A DNA stretch of 64,000 bases from Stenotrophomonas maltophilia (GCF_023518235.1 NZ_CP090423.1:1488001-1552000); one strand, 5' to 3'; counted from the first letter of the stretch, positions 38,016-48,162 are shown. The notes: generated by a model not told the origin, from the letters alone. Made by a program: numbers and translations.

Positions 38016-39240
38016 ACCCATGACCGAAAACCTTCCCGAAACCAACGACGACCTGTTCGCCGGGCAGCCGGTGCGCGTCGTTGAACGCGACGGTGTGCGC
38101 TACACCCTGCTGGGCACCGCCCACGTCTCACACGCCAGCGTGGAAGCCGTGGAAAAGGCCATCGACAGCGGCCGCTTCGATGCGGTGGCGGTGGAACTGG
38201 ACCCGCAGCGCCTGCAGGCACTGAGCGATCCGGACACGTTGGCCAAACTCGATCTGGTCGAGGTGATCCGCAAGGGCCGCGTCGCCCTGTTCGCCGCCAA
38301 CCTGGCATTGTCGGCCTACCAGCGCCGCCTGGCCGAGCAGCTGGGCATCGAGCCGGGTGCCGAGCTCAAGCGCGCGGTGGAACTGGCCCGCGAGCGCAAC
38401 CTGCCGGTGCACCTGATCGACCGCGAAGTGGGCCTGACCTTCCGCCGCGCCTCTCAGCGGCTGGGCTTCTTCGGCAAGCTGAAGCTGGTGGCCGGGCTCG
38501 GCGCCGGCCTGTTCTCCTCCGAAGAAGTGGGCGAGAACGAGATCGAGAAGCTCAAGCAGGGCGACATGCTGGAGTCGAGCTTTGGTGAGTTCGCCAGTGA
38601 AAGCCCGGCGCTGTACGAAACCATCATCGGCGAACGCGACCGCTACATGGCCACGCGCCTGCGCGAAGCGCAGGATCCGGACCAGCGCGAAGTGCTGGCC
38701 GTGGTCGGTGCCGGCCACCTGGCCGGGCTGGCGCGCTACCTGGAAACCGACACCGACGCCCCGGCGCCGCTGCGCGCCGAGCTGGAAGCGGTGCCGAAGA
38801 AGCGCAACATTCCCTGGTTCACGCTGGGCATCCTGGCCATCGTGATCACCGGCATCGCGGTCGGCTTCTACCGCGGCGGGCTGGGTGTGGGCACCGAACT
38901 GCTGGCGACCTGGGCGATGTACACCGGCGGCCTGGCCGGCCTCGGTTGCCTGCTGGCCGGCAGCCATCCGCTGAGCATCCTCACCGCGATTGCGGTGGCA
39001 CCGTTCAAGCCGTTCCGCCTGAGCATTCCCACCGGTGCGTTCTCGGCGCTGGTCGAAGCTCGCCTGCGCAAGCCGGCCTACGAAGACTTCCTCAAGCTGC
39101 GTGACGATGCGCAGAGCCTGAAGGGCTGGTACCGCAACCGGGTCACGCGCGTGGTGCTGACCTTCATGCTGACCAACCTGGGCAGCATGCTGGGCCTGTG
39201 GCTGACCGCCGGCCGCGTGTGGGGCAAGGTCGCCGGCTGA
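38008..39240 (+). CDS. TraB/PrgY-family membrane protein
   Basis: This 410-residue protein has the TraB-type N-terminal domain with GTAHVSH and the acidic-arginine motif VAVELDPQR, then hydrophobic segments from about residue 270 to the end (FTLGILAIVITGIAVGF, and three more). Related proteins inhibit pheromones or act as metal-dependent peptidase-like factors. Its role in this organism is unknown. The ATG at 38008 overlaps the acetyltransferase stop; ATG 38020 is an equally likely start. Confidence 0.85.
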   Translation: MNEPMTENLPETNDDLFAGQPVRVVERDGVRYTLLGTAHVSHASVEAVEKAIDSGRFDAVAVELDPQRLQALSDPDTLAKLDLVEVIRKGRVALFAANLALSAYQRRLAEQLGIEPGAELKRAVELARERNLPVHLIDREVGLTFRRASQRLGFFGKLKLVAGLGAGLFSSEEVGENEIEKLKQGDMLESSFGEFASESPALYETIIGERDRYMATRLREAQDPDQREVLAVVGAGHLAGLARYLETDTDAPAPLRAELEAVPKKRNIPWFTLGILAIVITGIAVGFYRGGLGVGTELLATWAMYTGGLAGLGCLLAGSHPLSILTAIAVAPFKPFRLSIPTGAFSALVEARLRKPAYEDFLKLRDDAQSLKGWYRNRVTRVVLTFMLTNLGSMLGLWLTAGRVWGKVAG

Positions 39241-39272
39241 GCCGGCTGCAGCCGACCCACGGCGCCGCCCGG

Positions 39273-39300
39273 TTCAGCCCGGCGGCGCCCTCGCTATACT
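39273..39300 (+). promoter_or_regulatory. Possible promoter for the PhyH-type gene
   Basis: TATACT (39295-39300) is a good -10 box about 20 bases before the start; TTCAGC (39273-39278) lies 16 bp upstream and is a poor -35 match. It overlaps a GGCGCCGCC...GGCGGCGCC hairpin. Confidence 0.4.
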
Positions 39301-39319
39301 GCGGTCCTTCCCCTGATGG

Positions 39320-40174
39320 ATGCCTGCAATGGATGCATATGACGCGCTGATGCGCGACGGTTTCGTGGTGGTCCGCCAGGCCATTGCACCGGCCCTGGTG
39401 CAGGACATCAACCAGCGCATCGATCGCTTCAAGCAGCGCAATCCGAAGGCGGTCAGCCGCAATCTCGATGCGCACCAGCGCTTGTACCGGGTGGTCAATC
39501 TGCATCTGGTGGTCGATGCGATCAGCGGCCTGCTGACCGACAACGCAGCCATCGATGTCTGCGACCGTTTCCTCGGCGAGCCCACCACGCTCTACACCAG
39601 CCTCTACTACGAACGCGGCTCGGAACAGCCGCTGCACCGTGACACACCGGTGTTCTGCACCTCGCCCGGCGAACGCTACCTGGGCGTCTGGACCGCGCTG
39701 GATACGGTGGACGACAGCAACGGCCCGTTGCGTGTGGTGCCGGGCAGCCATCTGCTGCCCGCCATCGACGTCCAGGCGCTGCGCCAGCAGGTGTTCGGTG
39801 ATGGGCCGGTCAGCCCGATGTCCGGCGAAGGCTGGGCCGCTTACCAGGATGCGGTCGCGCGCCAATGCGAGGAGGCCGGGCTGCAGGCGCAGCCGGTACA
39901 TGTGCAGCCAGGCGATGTGATCGTGTGGCACCCGCAGCTGTTCCATGGCGGTGCGCCGCATCCTTCTGCCGGCACCCGTCGCAGCGTGGTCATGCACGTC
40001 ACTCCGAAATCGATGCCGGTCGGGCACATGGACGTGTTCTACGGCGCCAAGCCCGCACAGAGCAAGGCCCCCTGGCGCTACTACCGGCGCGGCGAGCGCG
40101 AGATCGCCCGCTTCGGCCAGGTCGATTTTGGTCATGAATACACACGGCGTACCTGGTTCCTGCGGCGCGCCTGA
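39320..40174 (+). CDS. Phytanoyl-CoA dioxygenase (PhyH)-family Fe(II)/2-oxoglutarate oxygenase
   Basis: This 284-residue protein shows the iron-binding H-x-D in PLHRDTPVF, the distal histidine in QLFHGGAPH and the 2-oxoglutarate-binding arginine shortly after (TRRSVVMH). It should hydroxylate a small molecule. The substrate cannot be read from sequence. An alternative ATG at 39329 would remove three residues. It stands alone between the TraB gene and the convergent efflux operon. Confidence 0.85.
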   Translation: MPAMDAYDALMRDGFVVVRQAIAPALVQDINQRIDRFKQRNPKAVSRNLDAHQRLYRVVNLHLVVDAISGLLTDNAAIDVCDRFLGEPTTLYTSLYYERGSEQPLHRDTPVFCTSPGERYLGVWTALDTVDDSNGPLRVVPGSHLLPAIDVQALRQQVFGDGPVSPMSGEGWAAYQDAVARQCEEAGLQAQPVHVQPGDVIVWHPQLFHGGAPHPSAGTRRSVVMHVTPKSMPVGHMDVFYGAKPAQSKAPWRYYRRGEREIARFGQVDFGHEYTRRTWFLRRA

Positions 40175-40213
40175 AAAAAGGGGGAGGCCGCCCCACTACG
40201 ACCGGCCTCCCCC
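40173..40213 (-). terminator. Intrinsic terminator of the RND efflux operon
   Basis: GGGGGAGGCCG (40180-40190) pairs with CGGCCTCCCCC (40203-40213); on the minus strand it is followed by TTTTTTC. The T-tract reaches the stop codon of the convergent PhyH-type gene. Confidence 0.8.
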
Positions 40214-40259
40214 ACACCACAACACGTTGTCGTTCCCGTCAGTCGAGCAGGCTCGATCC

Positions 40260-43200
40260 TTACAGCCGGGCAGCGCCCGGCTCTACCATCTCCAGGCCGC
40301 GCGCACGGCGGATCAGCCGCGTCACGGCATTGCGCAGGTCATCCAGCACCGCATAGATGGTCGGCAGGAACAGCAGGCTGACCACGGTGGAGAACGCCAG
40401 GCCACCGGCAATGGCGCGCGCCATCGGTGCGTACTCCGGGCCATCGCCGAACATCTGCGTGTTGGTCAGCGAGATCGGCACCATCGCCAGGATCGCCGTG
40501 CCCATGGTCATCATGATCGGGCGCAGGCGTTCGCGTGAGCCTTCCACCAGTGCCTGGGTGCGGCCCATGCCGCTGCGCCGCAGGTTGTTGATGTGCTCGA
40601 TCATCACGATGCCGTTGTTCACCACCACGCCCATCAGCACCAGGATGCCGATGAAGGACATGATCCCGAACGAGGTGCCGGTGATCCAGAACAGCCAGAA
40701 CACGCCGAAGATCGAGAACAGCACACCGCTCATGATCGCTGCCGGGAACAGCAGCGACTCGAACACCGCGGCCATCACCACGTAGATCATCACCAGCGCG
40801 ATCAGCAGGTTGAACACCATCTGCTGCATGGCCTCGTCGTCGTTGCCGTAATCGCCGCCATCAAAGGTGTAGCCATAGCCGGCCGGGAAGTTCATCGGCT
40901 TGAGCACCGCCTCGATCGCCTTGCGGCCATCCGGCGCGGTGATCTTCTCGGCCAGGTTGGCCTTGATGGTCAGCGTGGTCTGGCGGTTGGTGCGGCCGAT
41001 CTGGGTGGCCGACGAGCCGACGTCCACGGTGACCAGGCTCAGCAGCGGCACGCTGCGGCCATCGCCGGTGCGCACGCTGAAGCCGGCCAGGTCTTCCGGA
41101 CTGCTCTGCTCGGCACCGGCGAAGCGCACCCACACCGGCACCTCGTTGTCACCACGGCGGAACTCGCGCATTGGTGCACCGCGCAGGGCCAGGCCGACGA
41201 AGCTGGCGACCTGTTCGGCGTTGAAGCCGAACGCCGCAGCACGCTCGCGGTCGACGCGCACCTTCAGCTCGCCGCCCTTTTCACCGTTGTCGATGCGCAC
41301 ATCGCGCAGCTCGGTGCGCTGCGCCAGCAGCGGCACCACCTCCTGGCCGATCTCCTGCAGCATGCTGCTGGAGTCGCCGACCAGCTGCACCTGCACACCC
41401 TGGTTGCCGCCACCGCCGCCGTCACCGCCCTGGTTGCCGACGAAGTAGTCGGTACGCGCCGACTTCGGCAGGCCCTTGCGCAGTTCCTCCTGCAGCGCCT
41501 TGATGTCCTTGGCGTACTTCTCGTCCAGGGTGACCACGGTCGAGCTGCCTTCCTGCTCGCTGTACCAGGAGTACACCTGCTTGACGTGCAGGCGCTCGCG
41601 ATTGGCATCGATCCAGTTCTCCACCCGCGCCACTTCCTCCGACATCTGCCGGTAGGTGTAGGCGCCCTTCCACATGTAGCCGATGAAGATGTCCTTGCCG
41701 CCCTCACCGCCGAACATATCGACCTTGGTCAGCTTCATCGGCACCAGGCTGACCAGCACCACCAGCACGATGCCCAGAAGGCTCCAGCCACGATGGCGCA
41801 GCGACCAGTCCAGCAGGTGGGCATAGCGGCGCTGCAACCGTGCGATCACGCCGGTCTGCGAGTGCACCAGCTTGGGCGTGGCCATGCGTGCGGACAGCAT
41901 CGGAATCAGGCTGACCGCCACCAGCCAGGATGCCAGCAGCGAGACTGAGATGGTGATGGCGATCTGCGCCATGAAGATGCTGATGTTGTTGGTCTCGCCG
42001 AACAGGTTAGGCACGAACACGATGCAGTGGCACAGGGTGCCCGCACTGAGGGCGATGGCCACATTGCGGGTGCCGATGATCGAGGCCAGGCGCGGCTGAT
42101 CCGGCATGCGTTCGCGTTCCTGGTAGATGCTCTCCACCACCACCACGGCGTTGTCCACCAGCATGCCCACCGCAAGCAGCAGGCCCATCATGGTCAGGAT
42201 GTTCAGCGTCACCCCGACGAAGTACATGAAGCCCAGGGTGATGGTGAAGCAGATCGGAATGGCCAGGGTCACCATCAGCGTCGATGGCCAGTGGCGCAGG
42301 AAGAAGAACAGCACTGTCACCGACAGGATCAGGCCGACCGCGCCGGCCTCGGCCAGTTCCAGCAGCGAGGAGGTCACTGCCTTGCCCTGGTTGTCGATGA
42401 CCTTGATCTGCACGTCGCGCATCGACGGCTGCGCACGGATCGCTTCGACTTCGGCCAGCGCCGCGCGCGAGACGTCCACCAGGTTGGCGCTGCGCTCCTT
42501 GAAGATGTCCAGGCCGACGGCCGGGTTGCCGTCCAGGCGGCGCCCATAGTTCATGCGTGCCGGCTTCAGGCGCACGTCGGCGATGTCGCCCAGGCGCAGC
42601 CCTTTGGCGTTGATCACCAGGTCGCGCATCTCCTGCAGGTCGGTGATCTCGCCCACCGGCTGCACGCGCACGCGCTGGCCGTTGTCGTCGATCTGCCCGG
42701 CCGAGATCGAGAAGTTCAGCGTGCGCAGGCGTTCGCTGAGCTCGTTGATGCTCAGCCCGTGCGCGTTGAGGCGGTTGGGATCGATGGCGATCTCCACCTC
42801 GTTCGGCGGCGCGCCAGTGATGTCGACCCGTGCCACGCCGGGAATGCGCTCGATCCGGCGCTTGAACTCGCGGTCGAGCATGTCATAGGCGGTGGTCAGG
42901 TCGGTGGTGCTGGCCAGGCGCACCTTCAGCACCGGCTGGTCGCTGCTGGACCACTTGAACACGTTGTAGCGCTGCAGGTCGTCAGGCAGGTCGCTGCGGA
43001 TTGCGTCGATGCGTTCGCGCGCATCGGAGGCGGCGATGGCGATATCGCGATCCCAGTCGCTGAACTCGATATAGATCAGCGCCGCCTCGGAGGTGGCCGA
43101 CGAGCGCATGCGCTTGATGCCGGTCATCGTCGCCAGCGATTCCTCGACCGGTCGGATGATGGTGCGCTCCACTTCTTCCGGGGTCGAACCGGTATAGGGA

Positions 43201-43346
43201 ATCTGCACGAACAGGAACGGCGCGGAAATGTCCGGCAGCGCCTCCAGCGGCAGCCGGAACGAGGCGATCAGGCCGATCACCACCAGTGACACGAAACACA
43301 TGATGGTGGTGACCGGACGACGGATGGAGAACTCGGCAACACTCAT
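40260..43346 (-). CDS. RND efflux permease, second of a tandem pair
   Basis: This 1028-residue inner-membrane pump starts MSVAEFSIRRPVTTIMCF and has the usual twelve membrane segments and two porter domains of AcrB-like transporters. In the fourth membrane helix the proton-relay pair is D398-N399 (GMLVDNAVV) rather than Asp-Asp. A glycine-rich loop (GGDGGGGGN) interrupts the porter region. The start overlaps the stop of the first permease by four bases. Substrates are unknown. Tandem pairs such as MdtB-MdtC work as hetero-oligomers, which is the likely arrangement here. Confidence 0.92.
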   Translation of the reverse strand: MSVAEFSIRRPVTTIMCFVSLVVIGLIASFRLPLEALPDISAPFLFVQIPYTGSTPEEVERTIIRPVEESLATMTGIKRMRSSATSEAALIYIEFSDWDRDIAIAASDARERIDAIRSDLPDDLQRYNVFKWSSSDQPVLKVRLASTTDLTTAYDMLDREFKRRIERIPGVARVDITGAPPNEVEIAIDPNRLNAHGLSINELSERLRTLNFSISAGQIDDNGQRVRVQPVGEITDLQEMRDLVINAKGLRLGDIADVRLKPARMNYGRRLDGNPAVGLDIFKERSANLVDVSRAALAEVEAIRAQPSMRDVQIKVIDNQGKAVTSSLLELAEAGAVGLILSVTVLFFFLRHWPSTLMVTLAIPICFTITLGFMYFVGVTLNILTMMGLLLAVGMLVDNAVVVVESIYQERERMPDQPRLASIIGTRNVAIALSAGTLCHCIVFVPNLFGETNNISIFMAQIAITISVSLLASWLVAVSLIPMLSARMATPKLVHSQTGVIARLQRRYAHLLDWSLRHRGWSLLGIVLVVLVSLVPMKLTKVDMFGGEGGKDIFIGYMWKGAYTYRQMSEEVARVENWIDANRERLHVKQVYSWYSEQEGSSTVVTLDEKYAKDIKALQEELRKGLPKSARTDYFVGNQGGDGGGGGNQGVQVQLVGDSSSMLQEIGQEVVPLLAQRTELRDVRIDNGEKGGELKVRVDRERAAAFGFNAEQVASFVGLALRGAPMREFRRGDNEVPVWVRFAGAEQSSPEDLAGFSVRTGDGRSVPLLSLVTVDVGSSATQIGRTNRQTTLTIKANLAEKITAPDGRKAIEAVLKPMNFPAGYGYTFDGGDYGNDDEAMQQMVFNLLIALVMIYVVMAAVFESLLFPAAIMSGVLFSIFGVFWLFWITGTSFGIMSFIGILVLMGVVVNNGIVMIEHINNLRRSGMGRTQALVEGSRERLRPIMMTMGTAILAMVPISLTNTQMFGDGPEYAPMARAIAGGLAFSTVVSLLFLPTIYAVLDDLRNAVTRLIRRARGLEMVEPGAARL

Positions 43347-46300
43347 GCCGGTTCCTCCGCGCCCGCCGCACTGCCCGCCGCACCCGGCTCGATCTCTCCG
43401 GCGTGCTTGCGGCCGCGCTCGCGGTAGTAGGCATCGCCGCGGCGGTCCATCAGGTCGTACACCACCGGGATCACCAGCAGGGTCAGCAGGGTCGACACCA
43501 GCAGGCCGCCGATCACGGTGATCGCCATCGGCGCGCGCACTTCGGCGCCCTCGCCCATCGCCACCGCCAGCGGCAGGAAGCCGAACAGCGTGCACAGGGT
43601 GGTCATGATGATCGGCCGCAGGCGCGAGCGCGCACCTTCCACCAGCGCCTCATGCTTGGCCACGCCGGCTTCGCGCAGCTGGTTGACCTTGTCGATCAGG
43701 ATGATCGCGTTCTTGGTGACCAGGCCGACCAGCAGGATCAGGCCGATGAACACCACCACCGAAATGGGTTTGCCGGTCAGCATCAGCGCCAGGATCGCAC
43801 CGACCAGCGCCAGCGGGATGGTGAACAGGATCACGAACGGGTGCAGCAGCGATTCGAACTGCGAAGCCATCACCAGGTAGACCAGGAAGATCGCCAGGCC
43901 GAAGGCGAAGATCAGTGACTTGGCGGCCTGCGCCAGTTCCTCGCCCTGGCCGCCGATGTGCAGGCCGACGCCCGCGCCCAGCGGCTGCTCGGCCACCATC
44001 TGCTGGACTTCGCGCATGGCCGCGCCCAGATCGATGTCGCGCAGGTTGGCCGACACCACCGCCACGCGGGTCTGGTCTGCACGATGGATCTCGCTGGGGC
44101 CGGTGGTGGCGACCACATCGGCCACCGCGTCCAGGGTGACCGGGCGGCTGCTGCCCGGATTGACGATCAGCCGGCGGATGCTCTCCACGCTGGCGCGGTC
44201 GCCTTCCTGCGCCCGCACCAGCACGTCGATCTTGCGGTCACGGAAGCTGTAGCGGGTGGCCACATCGCCACGCACCTTCTTCACCACCACATCGGCGATC
44301 TGGCGCGTGGTCAGGCCCAGCGCGCCGGCGCGCTCCTGATCGAAACGGATCTGGATTTCCGGGAAGCCTTCTTCCACCGTCGACTTGACGTCGGCGTAGT
44401 GCGCGTTGCCACGCAGCATCGCCGCCAGGCGCTGGCCGGCCACTTCCAGGGTGGCCATGTCCTGCCCGCGCAGTTCGATTTCCAGCGGCGTAGAGAAGCT
44501 GAACAGTGCCGGCCGGGCGAAGTCGACCTGAGCACCGGGATGCTGGGCCATGGTGTCGCGCAGGCGCTCGGTGATCGCCGCCTCGGTACGCGGGTTGCCG
44601 CCACCTTCCATCACCACGGTCAGCTTGCCGATGTTCTCGCCGCTTTCGGTCGGACTGGCATCCAGGCGGGTGCCACTGCCGCTGACACCGTACAGCGAGG
44701 CCACGCCTTCGCCCTTGCCATGCGCCAGCTGCAGCTCACGCACCAGCGCGTCGGTCTGCTTCAGCGGGGTGCCGGCCGGCAGCTTCACGGTCATCTCGAA
44801 GCGATCCTGCGCCAGCTGCGGAATCAGGTCGGCACCGAGCATCGGCACCAGCGCCATGGTCGCCACGAAGATCACGGTGGCCACGCCCAGCACCTTGCCC
44901 GGATGCGCCAGCGCGCTCGGCAGCAGGCGCAGGTAACCGCGCTCGGCGCCGGCATAGGGCTTCATCGCCAGGTCGCTGGCCTTGCGCATTACCGGGCCGA
45001 TCACCGCCACCACGCCGCGCCACAGCCGCACCACCAGCCAGGCCAGCGCGTAGAACCCCCAGCGCGCGGTCGCGACCACGCCACGACGGCCCAGCGCGAC
45101 CGGCTTCTGCCAGCGGTTCTGCGGCTGCCACGCTGCATTCGGCGCTTCCTCGGGGAACGCCAGCGGCGGCTGTCCTTTCAGCGAGCTCAGCATCGGGATC
45201 AGCGTCATCGACACCAGCAGCGAGATCGCGATGGCGATCGCCACGGTCAGTGCCTGGTCGCGGAACAGCTGGCCGGCGATGCCGTCGACGAACACCAGCG
45301 GCAGGAACACCGCGATGGTGGTCAACGTGGAGGCAACCACCGCCATGCTGACCTCGCGGGTGCCGGCAATGGCTGCCTGCAGAATCCCCAGCCCTCGCTC
45401 GCGGGCCTTGGCAATGCTTTCCAGCACCACGATCGAGTCGTCCACCACCAGGCCGGTGGCCAGCGCCAGGCCGCCCAGCGACATCACGTTCAAGCTCAGG
45501 CCGAGCTGGCCCATGAAGAAGAACGTGGCGATGATCGAGACCGGCAGCGACAGGCTGATCACGAACGTGCTCCAGCCATCCCGCAGGAACAGGAAGATGA
45601 TCAGGATCGCCAGCAGGCCGCCGATCACTGCATCCTTCTTGACGTCGGCGATGGCGTGCTCGATGAAGCGTGACTGGTCCTCGATGGTGGTCAGCTCGAC
45701 ATCGGAGGGGAAGGTGGTCTTGATCTGCTCCAGCCGCTTGCGCAATGCCTCGGCGGTGGCAACCGTGTTGGCGTCGCCTTCCTTGTAGATGGCCAGCTCG
45801 ACCGATTCCTTGCCGCCCAGGCGGATGATCGCTTCGCGTTCCTTGTAGCCCTGGCGCACGCTGGCCACGTCCTTCAGGCGCACCGGCACACCGTTGGCGA
45901 CCACGCTGGAGTTGCCGGACGACGCGCTCTGCGCCGCCGACGCAGCGGCAACCGCAGCGGCCGAACCGGTGGACGCGGCAATGGTGAACATCTGCTGCAG
46001 GGCCGAATCGGCTGCACTGCCGTTGGACGACTGGGTGGTGACCAGCAGGTTGCGGATCTCCTCCAGGTCGGCAAACTGGTTGACGGTGCGTACCAGGAAG
46101 CGCTGCGAACCTTCCTCCAGGCGGCCGCCGGAGATGTTGATGTTCTCGTCCTTCAGGCGCTTGATGATGGTATCGATCGGCAGGTTCAGCTGCGCCAGCT
46201 TCTGCTGGTCGATGTCGACCTGGATTTCGTCTTCCAGGCCGCCGCCGACCTTGACCGCAGCCACGCCGGTGACCGGCTCGAGCTTCTTCTTCAGGTCTTC

Positions 46301-46861
46301 ATCGGCGTAGCGGCGCAGGCCGGTCAGCTCGCGGATCGCATCGGCGTCGGTGGCCGCCGCGGTCTTGTTCGACAGCACCAGGCGCATGATCGGCTCGGTG
46401 GACGGATTGAAGCGCAGCAGCACCGGCGCCTTGGCCTCCAGCGGCAGGTTCAGCGCCTCCATCTTGTCGCGCACCTCCAGGCTGGCCTGGTCCATGTTGG
46501 TGCCCCAGGCAAACTCCAGCACCACGTCGCTCTGGCCGGTACGCGAGACCGACTTCAGCTTGCGCAGGTTCTTGACCACGCCCACCGCTTCTTCCACCGG
46601 CTGGCTGATCAGGGTTTCGATTTCGGTTGGTGCGGCACCGGTGTATTCGGTACGCACGGTCAGCGTCGGATAGCTCAGGTCCGGCAGCAGATTGACCTTG
46701 AGGTTGCCCAGCGCAATCAAGCCGAACAGCAGCAGCGTGACGGTGCACATGGCGATGGTGACGCGGCGGCGGGTGGCGAACTCCACCAGGCCGCCGCGCA
46801 TGCCGGAGGCGGCGCGCTCGCTCGCCGGCGAGGCACCGTGGTCGTGGCCCGGGGTGGTCAT
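43343..46861 (-). CDS. RND efflux permease, first of a tandem pair
   Basis: This permease is unusually long at 1172 residues. The first porter domain holds an Ala/Ser-rich insertion (about 284-323), and a further insertion (about 563-640) after the sixth membrane helix carries a tryptophan-rich hydrophobic stretch (FYALAWLVVRLW). The proton-relay aspartates D474 and D475 are both present (GLVVDDSIVV). It is coupled by four-base overlaps to the adaptor gene before it and the second permease after it. I cannot match it safely to a named Sme pump. Confidence 0.92.
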   Translation of the reverse strand: MTTPGHDHGASPASERAASGMRGGLVEFATRRRVTIAMCTVTLLLFGLIALGNLKVNLLPDLSYPTLTVRTEYTGAAPTEIETLISQPVEEAVGVVKNLRKLKSVSRTGQSDVVLEFAWGTNMDQASLEVRDKMEALNLPLEAKAPVLLRFNPSTEPIMRLVLSNKTAAATDADAIRELTGLRRYADEDLKKKLEPVTGVAAVKVGGGLEDEIQVDIDQQKLAQLNLPIDTIIKRLKDENINISGGRLEEGSQRFLVRTVNQFADLEEIRNLLVTTQSSNGSAADSALQQMFTIAASTGSAAAVAAASAAQSASSGNSSVVANGVPVRLKDVASVRQGYKEREAIIRLGGKESVELAIYKEGDANTVATAEALRKRLEQIKTTFPSDVELTTIEDQSRFIEHAIADVKKDAVIGGLLAILIIFLFLRDGWSTFVISLSLPVSIIATFFFMGQLGLSLNVMSLGGLALATGLVVDDSIVVLESIAKARERGLGILQAAIAGTREVSMAVVASTLTTIAVFLPLVFVDGIAGQLFRDQALTVAIAIAISLLVSMTLIPMLSSLKGQPPLAFPEEAPNAAWQPQNRWQKPVALGRRGVVATARWGFYALAWLVVRLWRGVVAVIGPVMRKASDLAMKPYAGAERGYLRLLPSALAHPGKVLGVATVIFVATMALVPMLGADLIPQLAQDRFEMTVKLPAGTPLKQTDALVRELQLAHGKGEGVASLYGVSGSGTRLDASPTESGENIGKLTVVMEGGGNPRTEAAITERLRDTMAQHPGAQVDFARPALFSFSTPLEIELRGQDMATLEVAGQRLAAMLRGNAHYADVKSTVEEGFPEIQIRFDQERAGALGLTTRQIADVVVKKVRGDVATRYSFRDRKIDVLVRAQEGDRASVESIRRLIVNPGSSRPVTLDAVADVVATTGPSEIHRADQTRVAVVSANLRDIDLGAAMREVQQMVAEQPLGAGVGLHIGGQGEELAQAAKSLIFAFGLAIFLVYLVMASQFESLLHPFVILFTIPLALVGAILALMLTGKPISVVVFIGLILLVGLVTKNAIILIDKVNQLREAGVAKHEALVEGARSRLRPIIMTTLCTLFGFLPLAVAMGEGAEVRAPMAITVIGGLLVSTLLTLLVIPVVYDLMDRRGDAYYRERGRKHAGEIEPGAAGSAAGAEEPA

Positions 46862-48015
46862 TCCGTGCTCCCGGCCTTGTCTGCCTGCTTGGCCGCCGGC
46901 GCACCTGCCGCTGCCACCGTCTTCGCCTTCGGATCAGCGATCACCTGCACCGTGGTGCCATCGCGCAGCGCGACCTTGCCGGCGGTGACCACCTGATCAC
47001 CGGCCGCCAGGCCCTCACGGATCTCCACCCACGGCCCTTCGGCGTAACCCAGCTTGACCGCCACGCGTGCGACCTTGCCTGCGCGCACCCGGAACACGGC
47101 AGGTTCGCCGTCGTCGAGCAGTGCCAGGCGTGGCACCACCAGGGCATCTGCGCGCTGGTCGTAATCAATGCGGATGCGCCCGAACATGCCCGGCTGCAAC
47201 GCATGCGCAGCGCCGTCGAAGGCGCTGACCACGCGAAACGTGCCGCTGCCCGAATCGACCACCGGTGCGATGCGATCGACGGTGCCGGTGAAGCTCTGCC
47301 CGGGCAGCGCGTCGGCCGCCAGCGTCACCGGCTGGCCGGCGCGCAGGGTGGCCAGTTCGCGCTCGGGCACGTTGAGCGTGGCTTCCAGCCGCGAGTTGTC
47401 GACGATGCGGAAGATTGGCGTGTTGATCTGCACGAAGTTGCCGGTCTTGATCGAACGCGACGCGATCACGCCGGAAATCGGCGCCACCACCGTGGTGTAG
47501 GACAGTTCCAGCGTGGCCAGGCGGTACTGCGCGCGGACGTTTTCCAGGTCGTAGCGCAGCTGGTCGACGCTGGCCGCACTGACCAGCTGCTGCACAACCA
47601 GTTTCTGTGCACGCTGATAGTCGTTTTCCAGCTTGCGCATCTGCGCCTCGCTCTGCGCCACGGCCAGGCGTGCGCGGTCCGGGTCCAGGCGCACCAGCGG
47701 CTGGCCGGCGCTGACCCGCTGGCCCTCCTCTACCAGCACCGCCAGCGCCACGCCGGAGGTCTTGGCGACCACCTGCGATTCGGCGCGCGGCTCCAGTGCG
47801 GCGGTACCGGTGTAGCTGGCCGCAACCGCGCGATGGCTGGCCACGGCCACTTCCACCGGCACCGCATCGACCTTCTTCTCGTCTTTGCTTTCGGCGGCCT
47901 TGGCTTCGGAATTGGGCCCTGCGGCGCAACCGCCCAGCAGCAGGGAGGTGGAGATCAGCAGTGCGGCAGCGCAGATTCCGCTGCGGCGGCCGGACAGGAA
48001 GGTTGGGTGCGACAT
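46858..48015 (-). CDS. RND efflux periplasmic adaptor (membrane fusion) lipoprotein
   Basis: This 385-residue adaptor has a lipoprotein signal with LLLGGC (C30), barrel-sandwich halves (VAKTSGVALAVLVEEGQRV and APISGVIASRSI), a short coiled-coil hairpin between them and a beta-barrel and membrane-proximal region. It joins the tandem permeases to an outer-membrane channel, for which no gene is present in the operon. The start at 48015 has AGGGA before it. Confidence 0.93.
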   Translation of the reverse strand: MSHPTFLSGRRSGICAAALLISTSLLLGGCAAGPNSEAKAAESKDEKKVDAVPVEVAVASHRAVAASYTGTAALEPRAESQVVAKTSGVALAVLVEEGQRVSAGQPLVRLDPDRARLAVAQSEAQMRKLENDYQRAQKLVVQQLVSAASVDQLRYDLENVRAQYRLATLELSYTTVVAPISGVIASRSIKTGNFVQINTPIFRIVDNSRLEATLNVPERELATLRAGQPVTLAADALPGQSFTGTVDRIAPVVDSGSGTFRVVSAFDGAAHALQPGMFGRIRIDYDQRADALVVPRLALLDDGEPAVFRVRAGKVARVAVKLGYAEGPWVEIREGLAAGDQVVTAGKVALRDGTTVQVIADPKAKTVAAAGAPAAKQADKAGSTE

Positions 48016-48133
48016 CGTCAGATCCCTGGAGGATGCGTGGGCAGGTGTGGTAGCAAAGTAATGCACCACTTCACGGCAACACCATATCCCAAAGGTCATG
48101 GTGTCTTCACGCCGCTGGTCGGCGCGACCCCAT

Positions 48134-48162
48134 TTCAGCTAGATGAAACCTGAGGCTATACT
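48134..48162 (+). promoter_or_regulatory. Possible promoter for the cytochrome c pair
   Basis: TATACT (48157-48162) lies about 60 bases before the first cytochrome start; TTCAGC 17 bp upstream is a weak -35. The 205-bp gap is shared with the divergent efflux operon. Confidence 0.4.

Noticed and set aside
40260..48015. Naming the efflux operon SmeIJK or another known Sme pump
   Set aside because: One adaptor with two permeases fits SmeIJK in layout only; I cannot confirm sequence identity without a search.
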